Part shown: piece by piece, positions 40,469-48,794 of the stretch
Layout: the number at the start of each line of letters is the position of its first letter
Position numbering within the stretch: position 1 is the stretch's first letter
Source of the DNA: CAZKTO01 sp964555685
GTDB taxonomy: Bacteria; Chloroflexota; Dehalococcoidia; SHYB01
Reading direction: 5' to 3'
Length of the DNA stretch: 64,000 nucleotides
NCBI GenBank assembly: GCA_964555685.1
Contig: CAZKTO010000003.1
Span: 1-64,000, forward strand
Notes under the pieces: generated by a model
The model's input: only the letters and a program-made list of their open reading frames with translations
The model's database searches: none
Told to the model about the DNA's origin: nothing
Position numbers and translations under genes: made by a program

Positions 40469-41911
40469 ATGGGCTTGCGCTCGCCGAAGCAGTACGTGGA
40501 GAGCCTGCGCGACGGCCGCGCCGTCTACTACCGCGGCCAGCGGGTCCCGGACGTGACCGCCCACCCCTTCTTCCGCGTCGCCGTCGACCACGCGGCCATC
40601 GACTACGAGCTGGCCGAGGACCCCAAGCACCGCGCCCTCGCCGTCGTCGCGGACCCGGAGACGGGCGAGCCCATCAGCCGCCTCTATCTCCCCCCGCGCA
40701 GCGCCGGCGACCTGCTCCAGCGGGCCGAGCTCATCGCCCTCGCCACCCGCACGGGCAGGACGATGGTCACCCTCATCAAGGAGATCGGGACGGACGCCCT
40801 CTTCGCGCTCCACATCGTCGCCCAGCGCATGGACGACACGCTCAAGACGTCCTACCTGGACCGCGTGCGCGCGTTCTACCGCCACTGCGCCTCGAACGAC
40901 CTGGCCGTCGCCGTGGCCCAGACGGACGCCAAGGGCGACCGGTCGCTGCGCCCCTCGGAGCAGGAGCACCCGGACTACTACCTGCGCGTCGTCGCTCGCA
41001 GGAAGGACGGCATCGTCGTCCGGGGCGCCAAGGTGCACACCTCCGTCTCGGTGAACTCCAACGAGCTCATCGTGCTCCCGACGCGCAACTTCGACGAGGC
41101 GGAACGGGACTACGCCGTCGCCTTCGCCGTACCGATGAACGCGCCCGGGCTGAAGCTGGTCACCAGCGCCTACACGCAGGAGCGCGAGTCGGAGTTCCAG
41201 TACCCCCTCAGCGCCAGGCACCGGATGCTGGAGACGGTGACGATCTTCGACGACGTCTTCGTCCCCTGGGAGCGCGTCTTCCTCGATGGCGAGCACCAGT
41301 TCGCCGGCGCCCTAGCCCTGGGCTTCGTGGACTTCCACCGGTTCACGGCGGTCTCCTACAAGCAGCCGCTCCTCGATCTGTTGGTCGGCTCGGCGCTGCT
41401 CATGGCCGACTACAATGGCGTCTCGCGGGCGGGGCATGTGCGCGACAAGATCACGTCCATGATCGCCTACGTGGAGACGGTGAAGGGGCTGCTGCGGGCG
41501 GCGGCCCTGCACTGCAAGAGCGAGCCGCCGGGACTCGCCGTACCCAACCGGATGTACACCAACGTGGCCAAGCTCCAGTTCGCCGCGGGGTACCACACAG
41601 CCCTGGCCCACGTGCAGGACATCACGGGCGGGCTGCTGGTGACGGCGCCCTCGGAGGAGGACCTGGCGAACCCGGAGACGCGGGACCGCCTGCTGCGCTA
41701 CCTGGGCGGGCGCAAGGGCGTCTCGGCCACGGACCGGATACGGGCGGTCAATATGATCGCGGACCTGACGACGGGCGAGTTCGGCGGCTACCACGCGGTG
41801 CTGGCGATCCACGCCGAGGGCTCCATCGAGGCGGAGAAGCTGGCCATCGCCCGCGAGTACGATACGAAGGCGGCCATCGCCTACGCGAAAGAGATGGCCG
41901 GAATCAAATAG
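40469..41911 (+). CDS. 4-hydroxybutyryl-CoA dehydratase / HpaB-family flavoprotein lacking Fe-S ligands
   Basis: A 480-residue protein of the 4-hydroxyphenylacetate 3-hydroxylase / 4-hydroxybutyryl-CoA dehydratase family, collinear with the dehydratase over its whole length (QYVESLRDGRAVYYRGQ; TDAKGDRSLRPSEQ; DGIVVRGAKVHTS; FDDVFVPWERVFLDGE; ITGGLLVTAPSE). The dehydratase holds a [4Fe-4S] cluster with three Cys and one His. Here the His is kept (His290), but the cysteine positions are Thr101, Glu105 and Tyr297. A flavin-only enzyme, monooxygenase or otherwise, is therefore more likely. A Trm112-like gene follows by 14 bp. Confidence 0.8.
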   Translation: MGLRSPKQYVESLRDGRAVYYRGQRVPDVTAHPFFRVAVDHAAIDYELAEDPKHRALAVVADPETGEPISRLYLPPRSAGDLLQRAELIALATRTGRTMVTLIKEIGTDALFALHIVAQRMDDTLKTSYLDRVRAFYRHCASNDLAVAVAQTDAKGDRSLRPSEQEHPDYYLRVVARRKDGIVVRGAKVHTSVSVNSNELIVLPTRNFDEAERDYAVAFAVPMNAPGLKLVTSAYTQERESEFQYPLSARHRMLETVTIFDDVFVPWERVFLDGEHQFAGALALGFVDFHRFTAVSYKQPLLDLLVGSALLMADYNGVSRAGHVRDKITSMIAYVETVKGLLRAAALHCKSEPPGLAVPNRMYTNVAKLQFAAGYHTALAHVQDITGGLLVTAPSEEDLANPETRDRLLRYLGGRKGVSATDRIRAVNMIADLTTGEFGGYHAVLAIHAEGSIEAEKLAIAREYDTKAAIAYAKEMAGIK

Positions 41912-41925
41912 CGGGAGGGCCGCCG

Positions 41926-42114
41926 ATGCGGAAGGACCTGATGGAGATCCTGGCCTGCCCCATGTGCAAGGGCGAACTGACGCTGGCCATCGAGCGGGAG
42001 GCCGGGGGCGAGATCGTCGCGGGGAGCCTGCGCTGCGCCCGCTGCAACGAGGTCTACCCCATCGAGGACGGGATCCCAAACCTGCTGCCGCCGGAGTTGC
42101 GGAAGGCGGATTAG
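41926..42114 (+). CDS. Trm112-like zinc-ribbon protein
   Basis: A 62-residue Trm112/YcaR-type protein: MRKDLMEILACPMCKGEL, a spacer, CARCNEVYPIEDGIPNLLP. Four cysteines likely bind one zinc. In other organisms such proteins activate methyltransferases or accompany lipid A genes; here the neighbours give no clear partner. Confidence 0.85.
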   Translation: MRKDLMEILACPMCKGELTLAIEREAGGEIVAGSLRCARCNEVYPIEDGIPNLLPPELRKAD

Positions 42115-42121
42115 GGAGCGT

Positions 42122-43042
42122 CTACCGCCCCCTGCTCACCAGCGGCCGGACCTCCTTGGCGATGATCTCCGGGAAGTCCCGCGTCCGGTCCGGCGGGCCC
42201 GCGGGGGCGAAGATGAAGTGCGTCACGCCAGCCTCCCGGAACTGCTGGATGCGCTCGGCGCACTGCTGCGGCGTCCCCACGATGGGGTAGCGGTGGACGA
42301 TCTTGCTGAAGTCCTGGGCATAGTTGGTCCCCAGCGCCTTGGCCGCCATCTCCGCCGCCGCCTCGTAGGCCGGGGCGATGGACGTGAAGACGTAGAGCGT
42401 CCGCTCGATCTTGGCCGGGTCGCGGCCCGCGGCCACGGCCATCTCCTCGATCCTCTGCCAGTCTTCCCGGTACATCTCCGGCGTGTACATATAGGGCATC
42501 CAGCCATCGGCGTAGAGGGCCGTGCGCTTCAGCGACCCGCGACGCCCGCCCACGAGCATCGGCGGGTGCGGCTTCTGGACCGGGTGCGGCTCCAGCGTCA
42601 CGTCCTCGAGTTGCCAAAACCGGCCTTTGAACGTGACGTTCGTCTCCGTCCAGAGGCGCCGGATGAGCTGCATCGCCTCGCTGGCGCGGGCGCCGCGCTC
42701 CTCCCGACGCACACCCATGGCCTGGAACTCCTGGGGGAACTCGCCGCCGACGCCCACGCCCAGGGACGCCCGGCCATTGGAGAGGTGATCGAGGGTCGTC
42801 ACGGCCTTGCTCACCAGCACCGGATGCTTGAGAGGCAGGAGCAGGATGGAGGTGCCCAGGCGCACCCGCTTCGTCGTCGAGGCGGCGGCGGCCAGGACCA
42901 TCAGGCCATCGAGCATCGGGTGCCGCCAGACGACGTGCTCGCCGGTCCAGAGCGAGTCGAAGCCCAGGGCCTCCAGACGGCGGGCGTCCTCACCCACCGA
43001 GGCCCCTCGGCCTATGGTCATGCCGAACTTCAGGTCAGACAC
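42122..43042 (-). CDS. LLM-class (F420- or FMN-dependent) oxidoreductase
   Basis: A 306-residue luciferase-like barrel enzyme (SLWTGEHVVW; RVRLGTSILLLPLKHPVLVSKAVTTLDHLSNGRASLGVGVGGEFPQEFQAMGV; KPHPPMLVGG). The pattern is that of F420-dependent members of the LLM family, but FMN monooxygenases look alike. The GTG at 43042 lies six bases after GAGGAG and is preferred to the ATG seven codons upstream, which abuts a repeat hairpin. Confidence 0.85.
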   Translation of the reverse strand: MSDLKFGMTIGRGASVGEDARRLEALGFDSLWTGEHVVWRHPMLDGLMVLAAAASTTKRVRLGTSILLLPLKHPVLVSKAVTTLDHLSNGRASLGVGVGGEFPQEFQAMGVRREERGARASEAMQLIRRLWTETNVTFKGRFWQLEDVTLEPHPVQKPHPPMLVGGRRGSLKRTALYADGWMPYMYTPEMYREDWQRIEEMAVAAGRDPAKIERTLYVFTSIAPAYEAAAEMAAKALGTNYAQDFSKIVHRYPIVGTPQQCAERIQQFREAGVTHFIFAPAGPPDRTRDFPEIIAKEVRPLVSRGR

Positions 43043-43072
43043 GGGTGTCTCCTCAGCCCTCATCCCCTTCGC

Positions 43073-43095
43073 CCCCTCTCCGGCCCGGAGAGGGG
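43073..43095. repeat. CCCCTCTCCG-type palindrome, copy 3
   Basis: CCCCTCTCCGG-C-CCGGAGAGGGG between the SDR and LLM genes, on their shared minus-strand transcript. Confidence 0.75.
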
Positions 43096-43105
43096 TGGGA
43101 GAGGG

Positions 43106-43870
43106 TCACTGCGCCGTATAGCCGCCGTCCACCGTCAGCACCACGCCGGTGACGAAGCCTGCCTCGTCGGAGGCCAGGTAGAGCACCGCCTGGGCGATAT
43201 CCTCCGGCGTCGCCACACGCCCCAGGGGGATTCGCTGGCTCAACAGGGCGAAGAGCGAGTCCGGGTCATCGGCGCGCATGGCCTCTGTCATGGCCGTGCG
43301 CGTGAACCCCGGCGCGACGGCGTTGACGCGGATCTTGTCGGCGGCGTAGTCGATCGCTAGCTGGCGCGTGAGCATGATGACCGCACCCTTGGAGGCGGCG
43401 TAGACGCTTTGGCGGGGCTGACCAAAGAGGCCGGAGATGGAGGCGGTGTTCACGATGGAGCCGCCGCCGGTCCGCAGCATCTCGCGGATGACGTGCTTGG
43501 CCACAAAGAAGACGCCGCGGACGTTCACGTCCATCACGCGGTCGTACTCGGGCATGGTCAGCTCATGGAGCTTGAGGACGGACTCGAGGCCCAGGACGCC
43601 GGCGTTGTTGAAGAGGATATCTATCCGGCCGAAGCGCACCATGACGGTCCCTACGGCCGCCTCGATGGAGGGCTCGCGGGTCACGTCCATGGGGACGAAG
43701 AGGGCCTGGCCGCCCGCGTCCTCGATGGTGCGCGCGGCCTGAACGCCCCGCGCCTCGTCCCGGTCGGCCAGAGCGACGCGGGCGCCCTCCTTCGCGAAGA
43801 GCAGCGCGGCGGCCCGGCCGATGCCCGAGGCGGCGCCGGTGATGAGGGCGGCCTTGTTCTGGAGACGCAT
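43106..43870 (-). CDS. short-chain dehydrogenase/reductase
   Basis: A 254-residue classical SDR. It has the cofactor motif TGAASGIG, Asp near ALADRDEA suggesting NAD preference, NNAGV, the catalytic Ser in NTASISG and YAASK. The C terminus (FVTGVVLTVDGGYTAQ) is typical. GGGAGGT precedes the ATG at 43870. It is upstream of the LLM gene on the same strand. Substrate unknown. Confidence 0.92.
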   Translation of the reverse strand: MRLQNKAALITGAASGIGRAAALLFAKEGARVALADRDEARGVQAARTIEDAGGQALFVPMDVTREPSIEAAVGTVMVRFGRIDILFNNAGVLGLESVLKLHELTMPEYDRVMDVNVRGVFFVAKHVIREMLRTGGGSIVNTASISGLFGQPRQSVYAASKGAVIMLTRQLAIDYAADKIRVNAVAPGFTRTAMTEAMRADDPDSLFALLSQRIPLGRVATPEDIAQAVLYLASDEAGFVTGVVLTVDGGYTAQ

Positions 43871-43901
43871 GCTGACCTCCCATCGGGGTACGGGCCGGAC
43901 A

Positions 43902-43917
43902 CCCCGGCCTGTCGGAG
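43902..43917. repeat. degenerate palindromic repeat
   Basis: CCCCGGC-CT-GTCGGAG, two changes from the core, upstream of the SDR gene. Confidence 0.45.
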
Positions 43918-44058
43918 CACCGGTCGCCCGCGCTGCCCCACGAACCTGTAGGCAACGGAAGCGGCGCCATGATACCATAGGTGGCCGTCGCGGCCCAGGA
44001 CGCCGGGTCCAGCGCCGCGCCGGCGCCAGCCCAGCCGTTGTCAGGACCAATCGCCACC

Positions 44059-44901
44059 ATGAAGATCGGAGCCCACGTCTCGTCCGCGGGCAGCATCGAC
44101 CGGGCCGTCGACCGGGCCGCCGAGATCGGCGCCGAGGCCGTGCAGATGTTCCTTTCGGGGCCGACGAGCTGGCGCGTCAAGGACCACCCCCAGAAGGACC
44201 GCGAGGCCTACAAGCGCAAGGCCCGCGAGACGGGGATCGGCCCCACCTTCTTCCACGGCATCTACCTCATCAACCTGGGCTCGCCGAACCCGGAGCTGAT
44301 CGAGAAGGGTGTTGGCTCGCTCGTCGCCTACCAGAGCGCGGCGGCCACCATCGACTGCGCCGGCACGATCTTTCACATCGGCAGCCACAAGGGCCAGGGC
44401 TTCGAGACGGTGCTGCCACAGGTGGTCCGGGCGCTCCACCGGGTCCTCGAGGGCACGCCCCCGGGCCCCTGGCTCATCATCGAGAACAGCGCCGGCATGG
44501 GGCAGTCCATCGGCGCGAGCTTCGCCGAGATCGGGCAGGTCATCAAGGCCGTGGGCAGCGACCGAGTGAAGGTCTGCCTGGACACGCAGCATAGCTTCGC
44601 CAACGGCTACAACGTCGCCACGAAGGGTGGGCTGGAGGCGGCTATGGCCGAGTTCGAGCGGGAGATCGGCCTGGGCCGTCTCGTGGCCGTCCACGCCAAC
44701 GACTCCAAGTGCCCCCTCATGGGCGGCCTTGACCGTCATGAGAACATAGGCGAAGGGCACATCGGACGCGAGGGGTTCGAGGTGATCATGGCGCATCCGG
44801 CCTTCCTGGATGTGCCATTCATCCTGGAGGTGCCAGGGTTCGAGAACGAAGGGGCCGACAAGAAGAACGTCGACATCTTGAAGGCGATGCGCGGGGGATA
44901 G
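44059..44901 (+). CDS. nfo: deoxyribonuclease IV (AP endonuclease)
   Basis: A 280-residue Nfo/AP endonuclease 2, which cuts 5' of abasic sites in base-excision repair. It has KIGAHVSSAGSIDRAVDRA at the start, the metal ligands in FHIGSHKGQG, IENSAG, VCLDTQHSFANGYN, AVHANDSK and DRHENIGEGHIG. The ATG at 44059 matches the conserved N terminus; a longer Ala-rich form is unlikely. A small membrane protein gene follows by 9 bp. Confidence 0.93.
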   Translation: MKIGAHVSSAGSIDRAVDRAAEIGAEAVQMFLSGPTSWRVKDHPQKDREAYKRKARETGIGPTFFHGIYLINLGSPNPELIEKGVGSLVAYQSAAATIDCAGTIFHIGSHKGQGFETVLPQVVRALHRVLEGTPPGPWLIIENSAGMGQSIGASFAEIGQVIKAVGSDRVKVCLDTQHSFANGYNVATKGGLEAAMAEFEREIGLGRLVAVHANDSKCPLMGGLDRHENIGEGHIGREGFEVIMAHPAFLDVPFILEVPGFENEGADKKNVDILKAMRGG

Positions 44902-44910
44902 CGGGTGGGG

Positions 44911-45096
44911 ATGCAACGGAAGCGAGGCGCCGATAGCCCGTTCACGCGCCGGCAGCAGATCATCAACCTCGTCGTCTCGCTGGTCGTCGCGTTCGCCGTC
45001 ATGGCGGTCACCGGGAATGTGGTTTGGGGGTTCGTCACGTTCATGCTCGCGGGCGTGGCCGTGAACGTGGTGATGATGGCCCGCCAGAGAAAGTAG
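44911..45096 (+). CDS. small two-helix membrane protein
   Basis: A 61-residue protein: a basic N-terminal end, two close hydrophobic segments (IINLVVSLVVAFAVMAV and VWGFVTFMLAGVAVNVVMMA) and a basic C terminus. A GTG two codons upstream is an alternative start. It is unrecognised. Confidence 0.65.
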   Translation: MQRKRGADSPFTRRQQIINLVVSLVVAFAVMAVTGNVVWGFVTFMLAGVAVNVVMMARQRK

Positions 45097-45106
45097 GAGC
45101 CGGGGG

Positions 45107-45394
45107 ATGCCCCTCTTCGTCGCGCTGGGCAAGCTCACCGAGGGAGGCGCCACCTATCTGCGGGACCTGGCGCTGCGGCACCGGCACGCCGTGGCCAACG
45201 TCGAGCGCGGCGGCGGCAAGGTCGTCGCGTCCTACGCCCTCCTGGGCCCCTACGACTTCCTGGTGATCCTCGATTGCCCCGACGAGAGGGTGGCGATGAA
45301 GATCCTGGCCAAGGAGTCCTCGCACGGGAACGTGCGCTACGAGACGATGACGGCGCTCCCCATTGAGGAGTTCGCCAAGCTAGTGCAGGAGTAG
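45107..45394 (+). CDS. GYD domain protein
   Basis: A 95-residue GYD protein (YLRDLALRHRHAVANVERGGGKVVASYALLGPYDFLVILDCPDERVAMKIL), a ferredoxin-like fold of unknown role related to dimeric alpha/beta barrel proteins. It starts 10 bp after the small membrane protein. Confidence 0.82.
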   Translation: MPLFVALGKLTEGGATYLRDLALRHRHAVANVERGGGKVVASYALLGPYDFLVILDCPDERVAMKILAKESSHGNVRYETMTALPIEEFAKLVQE

Positions 45395-45435
45395 AACGCG
45401 GCCGCGCATCCGGGCCGCATGCCTGAGGAGCGGAG

Positions 45436-46341
45436 ATGACGCTACGAGAGAAGTTGGGTGGAATGAGCCTGTTCGATGCGGCGCGGGCCGCCGGCGTGAA
45501 GTTCACCCGGGAGGCGCTGCCGGAGAGCCGGTTCGTGAGCGCGCACGGGATGCGGTTCCACTACCTGGACTGGGGCAGTCAAGGCAAGCCCAAGATGCTC
45601 CTTCTTCACGGCGGCGCCCAGACGGCCCACATGTGGGACTTCTTCGCCCTCGCCATGCGCGACAGCTACCACATCGCAGCCCTGGACCAGCGCGGCCACG
45701 GCGACTCGTCCTGGGCCGAGGACGGCGACTACGCGACGGAGGCCCATGTGAAGGACATCGCCGCCGTCACCGACGCCATCGGCTTCGATCATTTCTTGCT
45801 GCTGGGCCTCTCCATGGGCGGACGGAACTCGTACAGCTTCACGGCCCGGCACCCAGAGAAGGTGCACGCGCTGACCATCGTGGACGTGGGGCCGGAGGTC
45901 GAGGTGGAGGGCCGCAAGCACATCCAGGAGTTTCTGGAGGACACGGATGTCTTCGAGTCGTTCGACTGGCTGGTGGAGCGGGTAAAGCTCTATAACCCGC
46001 GCCGGCCGGAGGCGCAGATCCGCGGCAGTCTCGTCAACAACCTGAAGCGTATGCCGGACGGGCGCTGGACCTGGAAGCACGACCGGCGGCGCGGCATCCG
46101 CCGGGACCGGGGCGGCGAGATCACCGAGGACGCCTGGCGCGACGTGCAGTCCATCCGCTGCCCCACGCTCATCGTCCGCGGCGCCGAGAGCGATATCTTC
46201 TCGCCCCGTACCGCCAGGAAGATGCTGGAGATGGTCCCGGGCAGCCGGCTCGCCGAGGTCCCCAAGGCCGGCCACCTCGTCCCCGGCGATAACCCCACCG
46301 GCTTCGAGCAGGCCGTCCGCTCCTTCCTCGCCTCCCTCTAG
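45436..46341 (+). CDS. alpha/beta hydrolase
   Basis: A 301-residue alpha/beta hydrolase. It has LLLHGGAQTAHMWDFF at the oxyanion site, nucleophile in LLGLSMGGRNSY, Asp in IVRGAESDIFSPRTA, His in VPKAGHLVPGDNP. Dehalogenase- or carboxylesterase-like, substrate unknown. GAGGAGCGGAG precedes the ATG; an in-frame ATG nine codons later is the alternative. Three large hairpins follow the stop. Confidence 0.88.
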   Translation: MTLREKLGGMSLFDAARAAGVKFTREALPESRFVSAHGMRFHYLDWGSQGKPKMLLLHGGAQTAHMWDFFALAMRDSYHIAALDQRGHGDSSWAEDGDYATEAHVKDIAAVTDAIGFDHFLLLGLSMGGRNSYSFTARHPEKVHALTIVDVGPEVEVEGRKHIQEFLEDTDVFESFDWLVERVKLYNPRRPEAQIRGSLVNNLKRMPDGRWTWKHDRRRGIRRDRGGEITEDAWRDVQSIRCPTLIVRGAESDIFSPRTARKMLEMVPGSRLAEVPKAGHLVPGDNPTGFEQAVRSFLASL

Positions 46342-46365
46342 CCATGTATCGCTCTCAAGAAAACT

Positions 46366-46399
46366 GGGGAAAGCCTCTTTTGCAAAAGAGGCTTTCCCC
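46366..46399. terminator. 34-bp perfect palindrome after the hydrolase
   Basis: GGGGAAAGCCTCTTTT joined to its complement. It lies 24 bp after the stop and is probably a bidirectional terminator. Confidence 0.7.
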
Positions 46400-46425
46400 G
46401 GGCCCCCTTCCAGAAAACTCTAGAG

Positions 46426-46475
46426 GTGGAGTAGCGGGGGTGGGCTCCAAGGGGAGCCCACCCCCGCTACTCCAC
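46426..46475. repeat. 23-bp-arm hairpin
   Basis: Perfect 23-bp arms (left arm 46426-46448, right arm 46453-46475) with loop AAGG. Second of three adjacent stem-loops. Confidence 0.85.
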
Positions 46476-46499
46476 GCCTAAAGTTCCTTGGGAGAGGTC

Positions 46500-46534
46500 T
46501 GGAGAGAGCCTTTCTGTCAAGAAAGGTCTCTCCA
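46500..46534. repeat. 15-bp-arm hairpin with single bulge
   Basis: TGGAGAGA...CCTTTCT pairs with AGAAAGG..TCTCTCCA, loop GTCA, one bulged G. It ends 40 bp before the amidohydrolase ATG. Confidence 0.75.
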
Positions 46535-46574
46535 ATGTCCTTGGAAACGACGCGCGGCCAGAGGGAGACGAGCG

Positions 46575-47708
46575 ATGGCGCATCAAGGGTTGGTGGTGCT
46601 GGACAGCGACATGCACGTGCTGGAGCCGGACGATCTGTGGCTCCGGTACATGGACGCGCCGTTCCGCGACCAGGCGCCGCGCCGCGCGCCCCTGGGCCAC
46701 GACGGCCCTCTGACCTGGCAGTGCCAGGGCAGGTTCCTCCCGGCCTACGCAGACCACCCGGTGCGCCGCCAGCAGAACCGCGCCCGGTCCGAGCGCGCTC
46801 GCCAGAAAGGCGACCGCTACGCCGAGGCGCGCGCCCGCAGCTATGACGCCCGCTCCCAGCTCGCTGCCATGGATATCGAGGGGATCGACGTCGCCGTGGC
46901 CTTCCGCACCCTGGGCAGCCACGTCATCGCCATCGACGGGATGGACGCGGAGCTGGCGGCGGCCTGCTGCCGCGCCTTCAACCGCTGGCTGGCCGACTAC
47001 TGCGCCACGGACCCGTATCGTCTGCGCGGGACCGCCATCGTGCCGATGCAGGACGCGCGCAAGGCCGTCGAGGAGGCGCGGTACGCCGTCGGCGAGCTCA
47101 AGATGTGCGCCATCGTCCTGCCCTCAAACCCGGTCGACGGCCGGCAGCTCTACGACCCCGCCTACGACCCCCTCTGGTCAGCCATCGAGGAGATGGGCGT
47201 TGCGGTGGCCTTCCACGGCGTCCACGCCGCCTACCAGGAGCACATCGCCAACCGATACCTGGAGAATCTGACGCTGGCCCACGCCTCGTCGCACCCCATG
47301 GAGGCGATGCTGGCCATGGGCGCCATGATCTGCGGCGGCGTCCTTCAGCGCTTCCCCAGGCTCCGGGCCGGGTTCCTGGAAGGGACGTGCGCGTGGGCGC
47401 CCTGGTGGCTCTGGCGGCTGGACGAGGAGTGGGAGAGGTTCGGGCCCGGCGAGCGGACGCAGCTCACGGGTAGGCCCAGCGACTACTTCCGCCGCCAGTG
47501 CTACGTCTCCGTCGACCCCGGCGAGCGGCTTGTGAAGCAGGTCATCGACGTGCTGGGCGACGAGAACCTGGTGATCTCGACCGACTGGCCCCACGACGAC
47601 TCGGCCTACCCCAACGCCATCGCCTCGTTCCTGCGGATCGAGGGGCTGACGGTGGACTCGCGGCGGAAGATACTGTGGGACAACTGCGCGCGGCTGTACG
47701 GGGTGTGA
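46575..47708 (+). CDS. amidohydrolase family 2 protein
   Basis: A 377-residue metal-dependent hydrolase or decarboxylase of the amidohydrolase_2 (ACMSD-like) family. It has DSDMHVLEPDDLW at the start where family members bind metal, QLAAMDIEGIDVAVAF, VAFHGVH, and STDWPHDDSAYP near the C terminus. GAGGGAGACGAG precedes the ATG at 46575. It converges on rseP with a 9-bp gap and no terminator between. Confidence 0.87.
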   Translation: MAHQGLVVLDSDMHVLEPDDLWLRYMDAPFRDQAPRRAPLGHDGPLTWQCQGRFLPAYADHPVRRQQNRARSERARQKGDRYAEARARSYDARSQLAAMDIEGIDVAVAFRTLGSHVIAIDGMDAELAAACCRAFNRWLADYCATDPYRLRGTAIVPMQDARKAVEEARYAVGELKMCAIVLPSNPVDGRQLYDPAYDPLWSAIEEMGVAVAFHGVHAAYQEHIANRYLENLTLAHASSHPMEAMLAMGAMICGGVLQRFPRLRAGFLEGTCAWAPWWLWRLDEEWERFGPGERTQLTGRPSDYFRRQCYVSVDPGERLVKQVIDVLGDENLVISTDWPHDDSAYPNAIASFLRIEGLTVDSRRKILWDNCARLYGV

Positions 47709-47717
47709 AGGAGCCCC

Positions 47718-48776
47718 CTACCCCACCGGCCCCTCGCCGCGAACCCAGCGGGCGAGGTCGTTGAAGGTGACGGCGACGAAGATGCCCATGAGGATGGCGA
47801 AGCCCGCCAGATGCACCAGGGCCTCCTTCTGCGGCGGGATGCGCTTGCCCCGGCGCACCACCTCGATAGCCAGGAAGAAGAGCCGCCCGCCGTCCAGGGC
47901 CGGGATGGGCAGGATATTGAAGATGGCCAGGTTCAGGCTCAGGAGCGCGGCGAACAGGACCACCGCCCGGATCCCGATGCCGGCCACCTCGCCGGTCACG
48001 CGCGCGATGCCCACTGGCCCCAGGGCGTCGTCCTGCGGACTGCGCCCGCCCTCGAACCAGCTGGCGATGCCGTTCTTCATCAGGATCAGGACGTCGACGG
48101 TCTCGCGCCCGGCCTTGGGGACCGCCTCCCAGAACGGATAGGAGCGGCTGACCCTTCGCGCATTCTGGAGATTGTATGCGATGCCCACGTTCCCCTCGCC
48201 GGGAGGGGGATTCCAGCGTGGCGTGACCTTGAGCGTCAGGCGCTCGCCTCCACGCTCCACGATGGTCGTCGTCTCGCCACCCAGGTGGAGCTGGTACTGG
48301 CGGCGGAGGTCCCCGCTGCTTTCGATCCTGCGCCCGCTGACCTCCCGGATGACGTCGCCCGGCTGAACGCCCGCCGCGGCGGCCGGCGAGCCCGGCGCCA
48401 CATCCATGATGGTCACATCGCCCACGGTTACCTTCTCCGGCGTCATGAACAGGATGACGAAGAGGACGACGGCGAGGGCCGCGTTCATGAACGCGCCGGC
48501 GCCCAGCACGATGGCCCGCTTCCAGGCCGCCTGCGCCGCCAGGCTCCGCGGGTCCGAGGGGTCCTCCTCGCCCAGCATCTTCACGAAGCCGCCCAGCGGG
48601 ATGGCGTTGATGGAGTAGAGCGTGTCCCCCTTCCGGAAGCCCCACAGCCGAGGCGGCAGGCCGACGCCGAACTCCAGCACCTTCACGCCGGCCAGCTTGG
48701 CCGTGGTGAAGTGCCCCAGCTCGTGGATGATGACGAGCGGAAGCAAGATGGCGAGAAAGGCGAGGAGCGTCGTCAT
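47718..48776 (-). CDS. rseP: RIP metalloprotease RseP
   Basis: A 352-residue site-2 intramembrane protease. The zinc-binding HELGH lies in the first membrane helix (VIIHELGHFTTAKLAGV), a PDZ domain is in the middle (PGSPAAAAGVQPGDVIREVSG), and the second active-site motif is LAIFNILPIPALDGGR. It cleaves membrane-anchored regulators such as anti-sigma factors. It is the last gene of the rpsB-to-rseP block and starts 18 bp after dxr. Confidence 0.93.
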   Translation of the reverse strand: MTTLLAFLAILLPLVIIHELGHFTTAKLAGVKVLEFGVGLPPRLWGFRKGDTLYSINAIPLGGFVKMLGEEDPSDPRSLAAQAAWKRAIVLGAGAFMNAALAVVLFVILFMTPEKVTVGDVTIMDVAPGSPAAAAGVQPGDVIREVSGRRIESSGDLRRQYQLHLGGETTTIVERGGERLTLKVTPRWNPPPGEGNVGIAYNLQNARRVSRSYPFWEAVPKAGRETVDVLILMKNGIASWFEGGRSPQDDALGPVGIARVTGEVAGIGIRAVVLFAALLSLNLAIFNILPIPALDGGRLFFLAIEVVRRGKRIPPQKEALVHLAGFAILMGIFVAVTFNDLARWVRGEGPVG

Positions 48777-48794
48777 GAGGGTCCGGGGCGCCGG

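Noticed and set aside
43960..44058. Ala/Pro-rich N-terminal extension of Nfo from 43981
   Set aside because: Low-complexity sequence overlapping the divergent promoter region; Nfo homology starts exactly at ATG 44059.
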